Origin: Clostridium amylolyticum
Lineage (GTDB): Bacteria > Bacillota > Clostridia > Clostridiales > Clostridiaceae
DNA: 64,000 nucleotides
Direction: 5' to 3'
Assembly (NCBI RefSeq): GCF_900142075.1
Contig: NZ_FQZO01000005.1
Span: 62,001-126,000, forward strand
How positions within the stretch are numbered: position 1 is the stretch's first letter; the number at the start of each line of letters is the position of its first letter. A program made the translations under genes and the position numbers. Positions 15,278 through 23,915 of this stretch are shown here, one piece after another. The notes beneath the pieces are model-generated. The model was not told where the DNA came from and did no database searches. It was given only the letters and a program-made list of their open reading frames with translations.

Positions 15278-15633
15278 TGGTGGAGGTGACGGGAATCGAA
15301 CCCGTGTCCGAAGGTGATATGCCTGAGGCATCTCCGAGTGCAGTCCTATGGTTTAACATTCCCTCTACAGGACGCCCATGGACAGGCTTCCTGCTTTAGT
15401 AGCTTCATTTATTCCGTCCTCAGGTCAAAGCTTTCCAGAGTGCGGTTCCCTACTAATCGGCGCCCTATCCCAGGCCGTAGGCCTCCCGGGTAGAACGAAC
15501 AGCTATATTAAGCTGCTAATGCAAAATTGTCTTCTGCGTTTATCTTTAATCCCTAGTTTTTTAAGGCGGGTCCAGAGTTCCCTCCACTCGCTTCCTCAGA
15601 CATCCCCACCCCCGTCGAAACCAGGGCACCCCC
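15278..15633 (-). ncRNA. ssrA: tmRNA (ssrA)
   Basis: 356-nt transfer-messenger RNA that rescues stalled ribosomes and tags the unfinished protein. The 5' end GGGGGTGCCCTGGTTTCGAC (from 15633) pairs with the 3' end CACCTCCACCA through a 7-bp acceptor stem. The T-arm GGTTCGATTCC and an encoded CCA are present. The tag frame lies at 15537-15508: GCA GAA GAC AAT TTT GCA TTA GCA GCT TAA, encoding AEDNFALAA, a clostridial tag. Its protein partner smpB is 3.2 kb upstream. The 3' end is a well-known integration site for mobile elements, and degenerate copies of it occur at 13.06 and 9.97 kb. Confidence 0.97.
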
Positions 15634-15838
15634 ATATTATTTAGGTGTACTGGCAGAGAGTTTCGCATTGTCTGATTATCTATATTTAGTTTTTAGAAAT
15701 TTTATCTCCGAAAACAGAAGCACTTCCCTTTTCGGCAATTACTATATTACACTACTTTAGCCCATTATTCAATAGGATTGTTATTTCATATTTTTCAACA
15801 TTTTATTAAATAAGCTTTAATAACCTTATTTACAATTA

Positions 15839-17104
15839 TTATCCCAAGGATACAACTTCATCTAAAATATACATAAGTCTTTCTCCTGAAATCCCTTGTT
15901 CATCTTTTATTTCTTGAAGCTTTTTAGTTATTTTTGGTTTTAAATTTTCTAAATAGTCTATGGTAAAAGGTAAATATCCTTCAATAGTTTTTACATATTC
16001 CTTAGAAAAATACTCTTTGCTTAAGCCTATGGAAAATAGTATAAGCATTATACAGTTATTTTTTATTAATTCCTTTAATCTAACTTCATTGTCTTTATTT
16101 TTGCATTGAAGATTATCCACTAAATCCATGGTGAAATTAATTAGTTTATTTGATATAGTATCTAAACAATACTTTCCTGCTAATTGAGACATAAGGGTTA
16201 TATGGTTATTTTTTAAGTCTTCCTTTACATCCTGCAAATCATCTCCTAGTTGAAGTAAAAATCCATAGCCCATGCAAAACTCTATTTCCTCTGGGGTCAT
16301 TTCTCCCCTAACTAGATAACCATCCACCAGTACAGAGGATCCCCCTTTTAGAATGGATATTCCTAATATATCCTTATCATAGGGTATAGTTACCTCTTCT
16401 TGCTGCTCTAAGCTTCTAATTTGTCCATTATTTATTTGCAGCAGGCTTTCATATACTTTAGGATATTCCCTTCTAGGAAAAACCTCTTCTATATTTTCTA
16501 CCAATTTATAAACCTGAGCTTCATGGTTATTATTATAGGAAATATTTTCTCCCTTTAATCTCTCCTGTAGCCTATTATTGAATTTATTTTTCTCACTGCT
16601 TCCTATATATATATCATCTAAATAATTATCTGTATAAGGATAAAGCATGCTATATCCAAAAATAGCTTTAGTAAGGCTTACTTCCTCTCCCATAACCGCT
16701 TGCAGTATATTAATAATCCAAACATTTCTCATAGCTTGGCCTATATCTTCTAAGTTAAGCTTTTTATCAAACTCCCTAGAGGCTTTAATAAAATTCTCTG
16801 TACTTTTAAAAAACCTTTCTTTTAAATCTTCATCGAAATTCTCCAGTTTAAATAGCTTATCTTTTTTCATAAGCTCTCTAAGAAATTTATCACCTTTACT
16901 TTTCCACTGTTTCTTTTCCACTTCACTTTTAGGAAAGCTTTTTATATGATTTACTACTGTATCTATAAGTTTATCTAATTCTTTTTCTCTTTTTTTCTTT
17001 TGAAAATAACTAATCTTATCTATATTAAGTTTAAAGGTATTGCTGGAAACCCACCATTTTTCTCTAAACAAATCATAGTAGTATTGTAAATGAATATCTC
17101 CCAT
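15839..17104 (-). CDS. Class I isoprenoid-synthase-fold protein
   Basis: 421 residues, all-helical. Two acidic motifs typical of trans-prenyltransferases and terpene synthases are visible: DNYLDD (159-164) on one helix and GDDLQDVKED with DDLQD at 288-292 on the other. They would bind the magnesium-diphosphate of an allylic substrate. The N-terminal 110 residues are a Lys/Glu-rich extension not found in the usual 300-aa polyprenyl synthases. The FARM-region arginines near the first motif are not evident, so it may be a terpene cyclase-like enzyme or a hydrolase rather than a chain elongase. ATG at 17104 follows AGGGGAA. No other isoprenoid gene lies nearby. Fold assignment fairly safe; reaction unknown. 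Confidence 0.75.
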   Translation of the reverse strand: MGDIHLQYYYDLFREKWWVSSNTFKLNIDKISYFQKKKREKELDKLIDTVVNHIKSFPKSEVEKKQWKSKGDKFLRELMKKDKLFKLENFDEDLKERFFKSTENFIKASREFDKKLNLEDIGQAMRNVWIINILQAVMGEEVSLTKAIFGYSMLYPYTDNYLDDIYIGSSEKNKFNNRLQERLKGENISYNNNHEAQVYKLVENIEEVFPRREYPKVYESLLQINNGQIRSLEQQEEVTIPYDKDILGISILKGGSSVLVDGYLVRGEMTPEEIEFCMGYGFLLQLGDDLQDVKEDLKNNHITLMSQLAGKYCLDTISNKLINFTMDLVDNLQCKNKDNEVRLKELIKNNCIMLILFSIGLSKEYFSKEYVKTIEGYLPFTIDYLENLKPKITKKLQEIKDEQGISGERLMYILDEVVSLG

Positions 17105-17174
17105 TTCTTATTCCCCTACCATCACTTATTTATATATATTTTATGTAATTATAACATATATTTGAAACAATTTT

Positions 17175-17208
17175 TTAGCCTACAGAATAAAATAAATCTG
17201 CAGGCTAA
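17175..17208 (-). terminator. Terminator of the permease gene
   Basis: TTAGCCT-ACAGA (from 17175) pairs with TCTG-C-AGGCTAA (to 17208); the minus strand continues with a run of six or seven A/T bases rich in T. It lies four bases past the permease stop. Confidence 0.75.
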
Positions 17209-17211
17209 GGC

Positions 17212-18609
17212 TTATATGAAAAATATAGCTGCTATAGTGGTGGCAATAAGTCCTATCACCACAGGTTTTAAATTTTTCCTAGTAAGCTCAAAGGGGTCTA
17301 CTCCACACATGGCTGCAGCTGGTATAACTGCCCAAGGAATTAAAGTTCCCCCTCCTATCCAAATCCCAGATATCTGCCCTAAAGCTGTAAGGGTGGCTGT
17401 ACCTGAACCTAACCCTGTGGAAAAAAGCCTTGCTACGGAGCCAACTAGAGGGATACCCGAAAACCCTGAACCATCAAGGCCTGTTATGGCTCCTACTGCA
17501 GTTAAGGTTATAGAAGAAACAGTAGCGTTTACTGGCACTATAGATGCTAATGCTAAGCCTAAGTCATTTACTATGCCTTTAGAAGCTTCTGGAAGTACCT
17601 TGCCAAAGATATCTAATATGGCAGAATCTCCTAGATAGAAAAATGCTGCAATGGGTATAACCACTCCAAATATTCTGAAGCCGAATTGAAGACCTTCCAC
17701 CATATGAGCTGTCATCTTTTCAAATACAGCTTTTTTGTAGGCTAATGCTCCAATAACTGCTAATATCACTAGTGCTGTGCCTCCTATTAAAGCTGTGGCA
17801 TCTCCCCCTTGAAGTTTGGCTTTATACATTATTGCTATATCTGCCGCAAATAGTACAAGCATCATAAGGGCTAAAAGATTTTTAGTTCTAGAGGAAAAAT
17901 TAACATCTAATTTATTTTCTTCTAAATAATCCTCCTTAGCGTTTTCTAACTCATCCTTGTATACTCCATTTTTAATTTCCTTCTTAAGTAAAATAAAAGC
18001 AGTTATAGTGGTAACAAGTCCCATTACTATAGTAAGGGGAATGCTTGCTCTCATAACCTCACCTACAGATATTCCAGCGGCATCTGATGTTAGCTTAGGA
18101 GCTGCCTGTATTATATAATCTGTGGATAATGCAATACCATGCCCAAATAAATTCATAGCCATGGCTACACCTATGGCTGGCAATCCAGCTTTTTTCCCTA
18201 TAGGAAGGAAAATAGCTCCTATTAAAGCCACTGCTGGAGAAGGCCAGAAGAACCAGGATATTATCATCATTACTATACCTATAACCCAGTATGCCATATC
18301 ATAATTTTTAATGAATCTTTTAAAAGGTGATATCATAGCTTCATTAATTCCTGAAGCCATTAATACTTTACTCATGGCTGTAATTACAGAAATTATAAAT
18401 ATAGTGGGCATAAGCTCTTTGGTGGCATAAATAAGACCATTAAAAATTCCCATTAGAGCTTTATAAACTGAAGAAGTTCCTAGGAGACCTAAAACAAAAA
18501 CTCCTATAATTGAAACTAGTGTGGTATCCTTTTTCATTACCATAAATGCAATAATTATGATAATAAATAATAGATAAATATAATGCATGGATGTAAGCAC
18601 AACTTCCAT
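17212..18609 (-). CDS. Polytopic membrane permease, substrate unknown
   Basis: 465 residues with about 11-12 membrane segments, two similar halves, and a cytoplasmic loop (about 205-245, KEIKNGVYKDELENAKEDYLE-type). Glycine-rich re-entrant stretches such as GLDGSGFSGIPLVGS and GSGTATLTALGQISG recall ion-coupled carriers of the IT superfamily (gluconate, citrate and dicarboxylate carriers). The frame stays open to 18654, but ATG at 18609 has AGGAGG seven bases upstream. Monocistronic between two terminators. The substrate cannot be inferred from neighbours, which are smpB and the isoprenoid-fold protein. Confidence 0.75.
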   Translation of the reverse strand: MEVVLTSMHYIYLLFIIIIIAFMVMKKDTTLVSIIGVFVLGLLGTSSVYKALMGIFNGLIYATKELMPTIFIISVITAMSKVLMASGINEAMISPFKRFIKNYDMAYWVIGIVMMIISWFFWPSPAVALIGAIFLPIGKKAGLPAIGVAMAMNLFGHGIALSTDYIIQAAPKLTSDAAGISVGEVMRASIPLTIVMGLVTTITAFILLKKEIKNGVYKDELENAKEDYLEENKLDVNFSSRTKNLLALMMLVLFAADIAIMYKAKLQGGDATALIGGTALVILAVIGALAYKKAVFEKMTAHMVEGLQFGFRIFGVVIPIAAFFYLGDSAILDIFGKVLPEASKGIVNDLGLALASIVPVNATVSSITLTAVGAITGLDGSGFSGIPLVGSVARLFSTGLGSGTATLTALGQISGIWIGGGTLIPWAVIPAAAMCGVDPFELTRKNLKPVVIGLIATTIAAIFFI

Positions 18610-18712
18610 AAATTCCTCCTTAAAAAATTGGTATGTAGCTTTATTACTGTTCATTGATTATTTTGCTTACAAAATTGGTTAAGGAGGATTATATATTATA
18701 GATATGCAGAAT

Positions 18713-18787
18713 ATAAAAAAAAGTACCAGACAAGTGATAAGTGACAAGGTGCTTAATGTAGCAACTTGTCACTTATCATTTGTCTGG
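18713..18787 (-). terminator. Long-stem terminator of smpB
   Basis: Near-perfect 23-bp stem, CCAGACAAGTGATAAGTGAC... (18726-18748) against its complement ending TTGTCTGG (18765-18787), followed on the minus strand by eight T (18720-18713). Confidence 0.9.
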
Positions 18788-18793
18788 CAGATT

Positions 18794-19261
18794 TTATCTC
18801 ATTCTCTCTTTAAATTCTCTTTCAATATCACGCTTATGTGCTTTTTCCAGCATAGCATCTCTCTTATCGTAGTTCTTTTTACCTTTGCATACTCCAAGAT
18901 TCACTTTAACCCTTCCATTTTTAAGATAAAGTGAAAGAGGTATTAAAGTATAACCATCTTGAGATACAAAACCTAAAAGCCTTTTTATTTCACTTTTATG
19001 AAGGAGCAATTTTCTATCTCTTAAAGGATCCACATTAAATATATTCCCTTGCTCATAGGGGCTTACATGCATATTTCTTATAAATATTTCGCCATTTCTC
19101 ACTTCTCCGTAACTATCCTTAAGGTTAGCTCTTGCTGCCTTAACAGATTTAACTTCTGTGCCTACTAGCTCAATACCTGCTTCCATGGATTCTTCTACAA
19201 AATAATCGTGCCATGCTTTTCTATTTTCAGCTAAAGTTTTATTTTCATTTTTCTTTGCCAT
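18794..19261 (-). CDS. smpB: SsrA-binding protein SmpB
   Basis: 155 residues, standard length. Binds the tRNA-like part of tmRNA and takes the place of the codon-anticodon stem in the empty A site of stalled ribosomes. Conserved pieces are visible: AWHDYFVEESMEAGIELVGTEVKS, the GEIFIRNMHVSPYEQGN segment, HKSEIKRL, and the basic C-terminal tail KKNYDKRDAMLEKAHKRDIE that enters the mRNA channel. It is downstream of rnr by gene order in many Firmicutes (rnr-smpB-ssrA). Here the glycerol operon lies between rnr and smpB, while ssrA still follows 3.2 kb later. Confidence 0.97.
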   Translation of the reverse strand: MAKKNENKTLAENRKAWHDYFVEESMEAGIELVGTEVKSVKAARANLKDSYGEVRNGEIFIRNMHVSPYEQGNIFNVDPLRDRKLLLHKSEIKRLLGFVSQDGYTLIPLSLYLKNGRVKVNLGVCKGKKNYDKRDAMLEKAHKRDIEREFKERMR

Positions 19262-19365
19262 AATCTCACCTACTGTGGTTTTTACTATTTTAACTTAATT
19301 CTAATAATACCACACATTCAATGGAGAATCTATATATGGTTAATATGAGGCAAGGCTTTGCTTTA

Positions 19366-19752
19366 TTAAATTTTTCCTAATTTTAACGGCTTTAAGGTCT
19401 CCTCTATGGTTTCTAAATCACTTCCGCTGCTAATGGCTACAGCTGCAGTTACTCCACCTTCTACTAAGGCTGCATCTATAATCTTTATTTTATTTTTTCT
19501 TTCTTCTTCTATTTCATCCATTACCATATCTACAGTCATATAGGTGCTTCCTAAATCAAATAATACTATAACTCCCTCTTCCCTATATGCTTCCTTTAAA
19601 ACCTTTAAAGTTTCATCATAGTCTGATCCAATGCCTCCATCTGCAGTACCACCCACCATATATAAATCTATTTCCGGAGTCATTTGCATAATTAATTCCT
19701 TAAGTCCTTGAACTAATTTCTTGCTATGGGATAACAATACCAAAGAAATCAT
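19366..19752 (-). CDS. dhaM: PTS-dependent dihydroxyacetone kinase, phosphotransfer subunit DhaM
   Basis: 128 residues, the single EIIA-mannose-like domain form. Accepts phosphate from HPr on His9 (LVLLSHSKK) and passes it to ADP bound in DhaL. GGTADGGIGSDY and ALVEGGVTAAV match the fold. The open frame extends to 19782, but ATG at 19752 is seven bases after GGAGGAG and gives the family start MISLVLLSHS. One base separates it from dhaL. The longer E. coli DhaM also carries HPr and EI-like domains; these are absent here, as usual in Firmicutes. Confidence 0.95.
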   Translation of the reverse strand: MISLVLLSHSKKLVQGLKELIMQMTPEIDLYMVGGTADGGIGSDYDETLKVLKEAYREEGVIVLFDLGSTYMTVDMVMDEIEEERKNKIKIIDAALVEGGVTAAVAISSGSDLETIEETLKPLKLGKI

Positions 19753-19753
19753 T

Positions 19754-20395
19754 TTACTCCTCCTTCTTTTGTAAATACTCATATATAGTGTTTATAATTA
19801 TATAGCTGGAAGTAGCACCTGGATCTTGATGGCCTATGCTTCTTTCCCCTAAATAACTGGCTCTGCCCTTTTTTGCAATTATGTTCTTTGTTTGCTCCAT
19901 TTCCTTAAAAGCCATTTCTCTAGCTTCTTTTAATGCTTCCAAAGGGGTTAGATTTTTATTTATTGATTCTTCTATACTTTCTGATACAGGAATTAAAACA
20001 TCTAGCATGGTTTTATCCCCTTTATCTCCTTTGCCTCTTAACTTTATTCCATCTATAGAAACCTTAAGCATTTCACTAAAATCCTTTAAATCCATGGTTT
20101 CTTTTCCTACTCCCATAGGGGTAGCTTTCATAAAGGCTGTGCCATATAAAGCTCCTGAAGCTCCACCTACTGTGGAAACTAAACTCATGGCTACTGTTTT
20201 TAATACTTCTCCCACATCCTTTGGGTTAGAGGAATTTAGCTTTTGCATAACTACTTGAAAACCCTTGTTTAAATTGATGCCATGATCACCGTCACCAATA
20301 GCTGCATCTAAATCTGTAAGGTATTGCTTATTTATTTCTATATTTTTTGTTATTTCTTTAAAAACTTCCACTACATTATTTACATCTAAACTCAT
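19754..20395 (-). CDS. dhaL: Dihydroxyacetone kinase ADP-binding subunit DhaL
   Basis: 213 residues, normal for DhaL. Holds ADP as a cofactor that is rephosphorylated by DhaM and donates phosphate to dihydroxyacetone on DhaK. The magnesium-binding aspartates are in DLDAAIGDGDHGINL (near 28-40); the GGASGALYGT loop (near 80) and GRASYLGERSIGHQDPGA (near 180) are typical. ATG at 20395 after AAAGGAAG. The 150-bp gap from dhaK contains a terminator-like hairpin, so dhaL and dhaM may be expressed at a lower level than dhaK. Confidence 0.95.
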   Translation of the reverse strand: MSLDVNNVVEVFKEITKNIEINKQYLTDLDAAIGDGDHGINLNKGFQVVMQKLNSSNPKDVGEVLKTVAMSLVSTVGGASGALYGTAFMKATPMGVGKETMDLKDFSEMLKVSIDGIKLRGKGDKGDKTMLDVLIPVSESIEESINKNLTPLEALKEAREMAFKEMEQTKNIIAKKGRASYLGERSIGHQDPGATSSYIIINTIYEYLQKKEE

Positions 20396-20479
20396 AAAAA
20401 CACTTCCTTTATAATAAGTTTTTACTTAATTCTCTATATTAATTATAGCAATATTTTTTCAATATTCTATTAATTTAGA

Positions 20480-20511
20480 AAAACAAGAGTAGTAAGATAT
20501 ACTTACTACTC
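20480..20511 (-). terminator. Terminator-like hairpin between dhaK and dhaL
   Basis: Perfect 10-bp stem GAGTAGTAAG (20487-20496) / CTTACTACTC (20502-20511) with a 5-base loop; on the minus strand TTGTTTTTC follows. It sits inside the glp-dha operon. Confidence 0.7.
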
Positions 20512-20545
20512 CCATTAAGTAAAGATAAATTAAATGGCTTAAATA

Positions 20546-21541
20546 TTATATAATCTTAAAACCTGGTGTATCTGCTGGTGCATCTAATAAACTCTTAAGC
20601 TCCTCATCAAGCTTTAATAAGCTAATGGAAAAACCAGCCATCTCTATGGAGGTCATATACTCTCCTACAAAAGTTTTATAAACCTTTATCCCCTTTTCCT
20701 TTAACATAGAATGCACTTTTCTATTAGCTATATAAAGCTCCATAAGTGGAGTTGAGCCTAGGCCATTAACCATCACTGCCACTTCGTCATTCTTTAAATC
20801 CATGTCATCTAATACTTTATTTAGTAGATGCTCTACAATTTCATCCCCGCTCTTTAAATCTTCTCTATGAGTTCCTGGTTCTCCATGGATACCCATACCT
20901 ATTTCCATTTCCTTTTCTCCTAGGGTGAAATTAGGTTTTCCCGCTGCTGGAACAGTACATGGGCTTAAAGCCATACCCATACTTCTTACATTAGCAATAA
21001 CCTTTAAAGCTACATCCTTTACCTCTTCTAAAGAACTTCCGCTCTCAGCCTTAGCTCCTGCAATTTTATGAACAAATACTGTTCCTGCAATACCGCGCCT
21101 ACCAATAGTCCAGGTGCTATTTTCCACTGCCACATCATCATCTACTACCACATGATCAACCTTTATGCCGTCCATTTCCGCCATTTCCTTGGCCATTTCA
21201 AAGTTCATCACGTCCCCAGTATAGTTTTTAACTATTAGTAGTACACCACTATCTGTGGCAACAGCTTTGATAGCTTCATATACTTGGTCTGGTGTAGGAG
21301 AGGTAAATATCGACCCAGCTACTGCTGCATCTAGCATTCCCTTACCTACAAATCCACCATGGGCGGGTTCATGTCCACTTCCTCCACCACTTACCAATGC
21401 AACTTTACCTTCTACGGGAGAATTTCTCCTAACTAGAACATTTGCATTTTCAAGCTTTTTAATATATTCAGGATGAGCATAAACTATGCCTTCCAGCATT
21501 TCTTCCACCACATGTTCAGGATTGTTAATTACTTTTTTCAA
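20546..21541 (-). CDS. dhaK: Dihydroxyacetone kinase substrate-binding subunit DhaK
   Basis: 331 residues. Binds dihydroxyacetone covalently as a hemiaminal on His219 (GMGIHGEPGTHRE). The SGGGSGHEPAHGGFVGKGML loop near 51-70 is the family signature, with the acid-base His and Asp residues of the active site. Starts with TTG at 21541, nine bases after AGGAGG. It is 16 bp downstream of glpF, so it belongs to the same transcript. Product: dihydroxyacetone phosphate, which enters glycolysis at triose-phosphate isomerase. No glycerol dehydrogenase gene is present in the window to supply dihydroxyacetone. Confidence 0.95.
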   Translation of the reverse strand: MKKVINNPEHVVEEMLEGIVYAHPEYIKKLENANVLVRRNSPVEGKVALVSGGGSGHEPAHGGFVGKGMLDAAVAGSIFTSPTPDQVYEAIKAVATDSGVLLIVKNYTGDVMNFEMAKEMAEMDGIKVDHVVVDDDVAVENSTWTIGRRGIAGTVFVHKIAGAKAESGSSLEEVKDVALKVIANVRSMGMALSPCTVPAAGKPNFTLGEKEMEIGMGIHGEPGTHREDLKSGDEIVEHLLNKVLDDMDLKNDEVAVMVNGLGSTPLMELYIANRKVHSMLKEKGIKVYKTFVGEYMTSIEMAGFSISLLKLDEELKSLLDAPADTPGFKII

Positions 21542-21556
21542 TACTATTACCTCCTA

Positions 21557-22261
21557 TTAGAATATTCCATTAAATAGAAGTGCTGCACATAAACCTCCTA
21601 GTATTGGAGCAATTACTGGTATCCATGCATATCCCCAATCTGAATGTCCTTTATCTTTTATAGGTAAGAAAGCATGAGCTATCCTAGGTCCTAAATCTCT
21701 AGCTGGGTTAATAGCATAACCAGTGTTTCCACCTAAGGATAAACCTATTACCCAAATTACTAAACCAACCACTACAGGAGCTAGTCCGTCTACCATTTTT
21801 GTGTTTCCAATACCTAATAAAGCAAATACTAACAAAAATGTACCTATAAATTCTGCTATAAAACTATATAGGGTACCTCTTATAGCAGGAGCTGTACAGA
21901 AAATTCCTCTCTTAGTATCTTGATCTTCTGTAGCATCAAAATGAGGCTTATAGTGAATATAAACTAAACAAGCACCGGCTATACCACCTAGCATTTGAGC
22001 TATAATATATCCTGGAACATTGGCCCATGCAAAATTTCCTATGGCTGCATTAGCAATGGTAACTGCTGGGTTAAAATGTGCACCTGATACTGGTCCAAAA
22101 ATGTATACTGGTACAGCAACTGCTAAAGCCCAACCAGTAGTAATAACTATCCATCCGCCATTGTTACCTTTAGTTTTATTTAGTACAACATTTGCAACTA
22201 CTGCATCCCCAAGCAATACTAATATCAAAGTCCCCAAAAATTCTCCCAAATAAATTGACAT
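21557..22261 (-). CDS. glpF: Glycerol uptake facilitator GlpF
   Basis: 234 residues, six membrane segments with two half-helices. Both NPA boxes are present, GAHFNPAVTIANAA and GYAINPARDLGPR; the Asp after the second NPAR is a mark of glycerol-conducting aquaglyceroporins. Lets glycerol diffuse in, where GlpK traps it. ATG at 22261 after AGGGGGA. 33 bp downstream of glpK. Confidence 0.95.
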   Translation of the reverse strand: MSIYLGEFLGTLILVLLGDAVVANVVLNKTKGNNGGWIVITTGWALAVAVPVYIFGPVSGAHFNPAVTIANAAIGNFAWANVPGYIIAQMLGGIAGACLVYIHYKPHFDATEDQDTKRGIFCTAPAIRGTLYSFIAEFIGTFLLVFALLGIGNTKMVDGLAPVVVGLVIWVIGLSLGGNTGYAINPARDLGPRIAHAFLPIKDKGHSDWGYAWIPVIAPILGGLCAALLFNGIF

Positions 22262-22294
22262 TTTATTTCCCCCTAAACCATTTATTTTAATTAA

Positions 22295-23785
22295 TTATTC
22301 TTCCCAAGCTGTAGCTCTCTTCACAGCTTTATGCCACCCTTTTAATAGTTCTGCTCTCTTTTCTTCACTCATTTGTGATTCAAAGTTTCTTGATATTGCC
22401 CAGTTCTTACAAACATCATCTTTATTCTTCCAATAACCAACTGCTAGTCCAGCTAAATATGCTGCCCCTAAAGCTGTAGTTTCAATTACTTCTGGTCTAT
22501 CAACTTGAACACCTAAAATGTCTGATTGGAATTGCATTAAGAAGTTATTAGCGCAAGCTCCACCATCTACTTTTAAGGCTTGAAGTTCAATGCCTGAATC
22601 TTCTTGCATAGCCTTTAAAACGTCGCTGGTTTGATATGCTAAGGACTCTAAAGTAGCTCTTATAAAGTGCTCTTTTTTAGCTCCTCTTGTTAAGCCCACA
22701 ATAGTTCCTCTTGCATATTGATCCCAATATGGTGCTCCAAGCCCTACAAAAGCAGGAACCATATAAACCCCATTGGTATCTTCCACTGCAGTAGCATATC
22801 TTTCTGATTCTGCAGCATTTTTTATCATTCTTAATTCATCTCTAAGCCATTGAATGGCAGCTCCAGCTATAAATATACTTCCTTCTAAAGCATATTCAAC
22901 TTTACCATCTATGCCCCAAGCTATAGTAGTAAGTAAACCATTTTTAGATTCAACTGCTTTTTCACCAGTGTTCATCAATAAGAAACAGCCTGTCCCATAA
23001 GTATTCTTAGCTGTTCCTGGTTCATGACAGCATTGTCCAAATAAAGCTGCTTGTTGGTCTCCAGCTATACCTGCTATTGGAATTTCACTTCCAAACAATG
23101 AATCTTCAGTATTGCCATATACATAACTAGATGGCTTTACTTCTGGAAGTATTGATTTTGGTATATCTAAAATTTCAAGTATTTCATCATCCCACTTAAG
23201 TTCATGAATATTATATAATAATGTTCTTGAAGCATTGGAGTAATCGGTTACATGAACTTTACCCTTAGTTAAGTTCCATATAAGCCATGTATCTATTGTT
23301 CCAAATAGTATATTACCTTTTTCTGCTTCTTCCCTTACCCCTTCTACATTGTCTAAAATCCATTTAACTTTTGTTCCAGAGAAATAAGCATCTAGGATTA
23401 ATCCTGTCTTTTCTCTGAACTTATCTGCCAAACCTTGTTCTTTTAGTTTTGTGCACATATCTGATGTTCTTCTACATTGCCAAACTATAGCGTTATAAAC
23501 AGGTTTCCCTGTATTTTTGTCCCATACTACTGTGGTTTCTCTTTGATTTGTAATACCTATACTAGCTATATCTGCTGCGGTAATACCTATTTTTGCCATA
23601 GCCTCTGAAGCTACTCCTACTTGAGTGGACCATATCTCCATAGGATCATGTTCTACCCACCCAGCATTAGGATAAATTTGAGTGAATTCTTTTTGAGCTA
23701 CACTCTCAATTAATCCTTTCTCATTAAAAATAATACATCTTGAACTAGTTGTCCCTTGGTCTAGCGCCATTACGTATTTTCCCAC
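22295..23785 (-). CDS. glpK: Glycerol kinase
   Basis: Phosphorylates glycerol to sn-glycerol-3-phosphate with ATP. About 496 residues with the FGGY-kinase fold: ALDQGTTSSR at the start, the IDTWLIWNLT segment, AGDQQAALFG, and GGACANNFLMQFQSDILG near 410. A longer open frame reaches 23845. The ribosome site AGGGAG is followed by ATG only two bases later (23791) and by GTG eight bases later (23785); the GTG gives the family start MGKYVMALDQG and better spacing. The regulatory His in the loop contacted by HPr in Gram-positive enzymes lies in the KKEHFIRATLES region. Sits between glpP and glpF. Confidence 0.95.
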   Translation of the reverse strand: MGKYVMALDQGTTSSRCIIFNEKGLIESVAQKEFTQIYPNAGWVEHDPMEIWSTQVGVASEAMAKIGITAADIASIGITNQRETTVVWDKNTGKPVYNAIVWQCRRTSDMCTKLKEQGLADKFREKTGLILDAYFSGTKVKWILDNVEGVREEAEKGNILFGTIDTWLIWNLTKGKVHVTDYSNASRTLLYNIHELKWDDEILEILDIPKSILPEVKPSSYVYGNTEDSLFGSEIPIAGIAGDQQAALFGQCCHEPGTAKNTYGTGCFLLMNTGEKAVESKNGLLTTIAWGIDGKVEYALEGSIFIAGAAIQWLRDELRMIKNAAESERYATAVEDTNGVYMVPAFVGLGAPYWDQYARGTIVGLTRGAKKEHFIRATLESLAYQTSDVLKAMQEDSGIELQALKVDGGACANNFLMQFQSDILGVQVDRPEVIETTALGAAYLAGLAVGYWKNKDDVCKNWAISRNFESQMSEEKRAELLKGWHKAVKRATAWEE

Positions 23786-23915
23786 ATTCATCTCTCCCTT
23801 TTTCTTTTTTTGTAAACACTTACTTATATAGAAATGGTCTTGCAAACAATTTAAAAATCGTTTTGCTTAACTCATATTCTCCTATTAAAATTTTATGTCA
23901 TAGCTAAGAATCACT

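Noticed and set aside
15378..15644. 88-aa plus-strand ORF
   Set aside because: It lies antisense within tmRNA and has no ribosome site.
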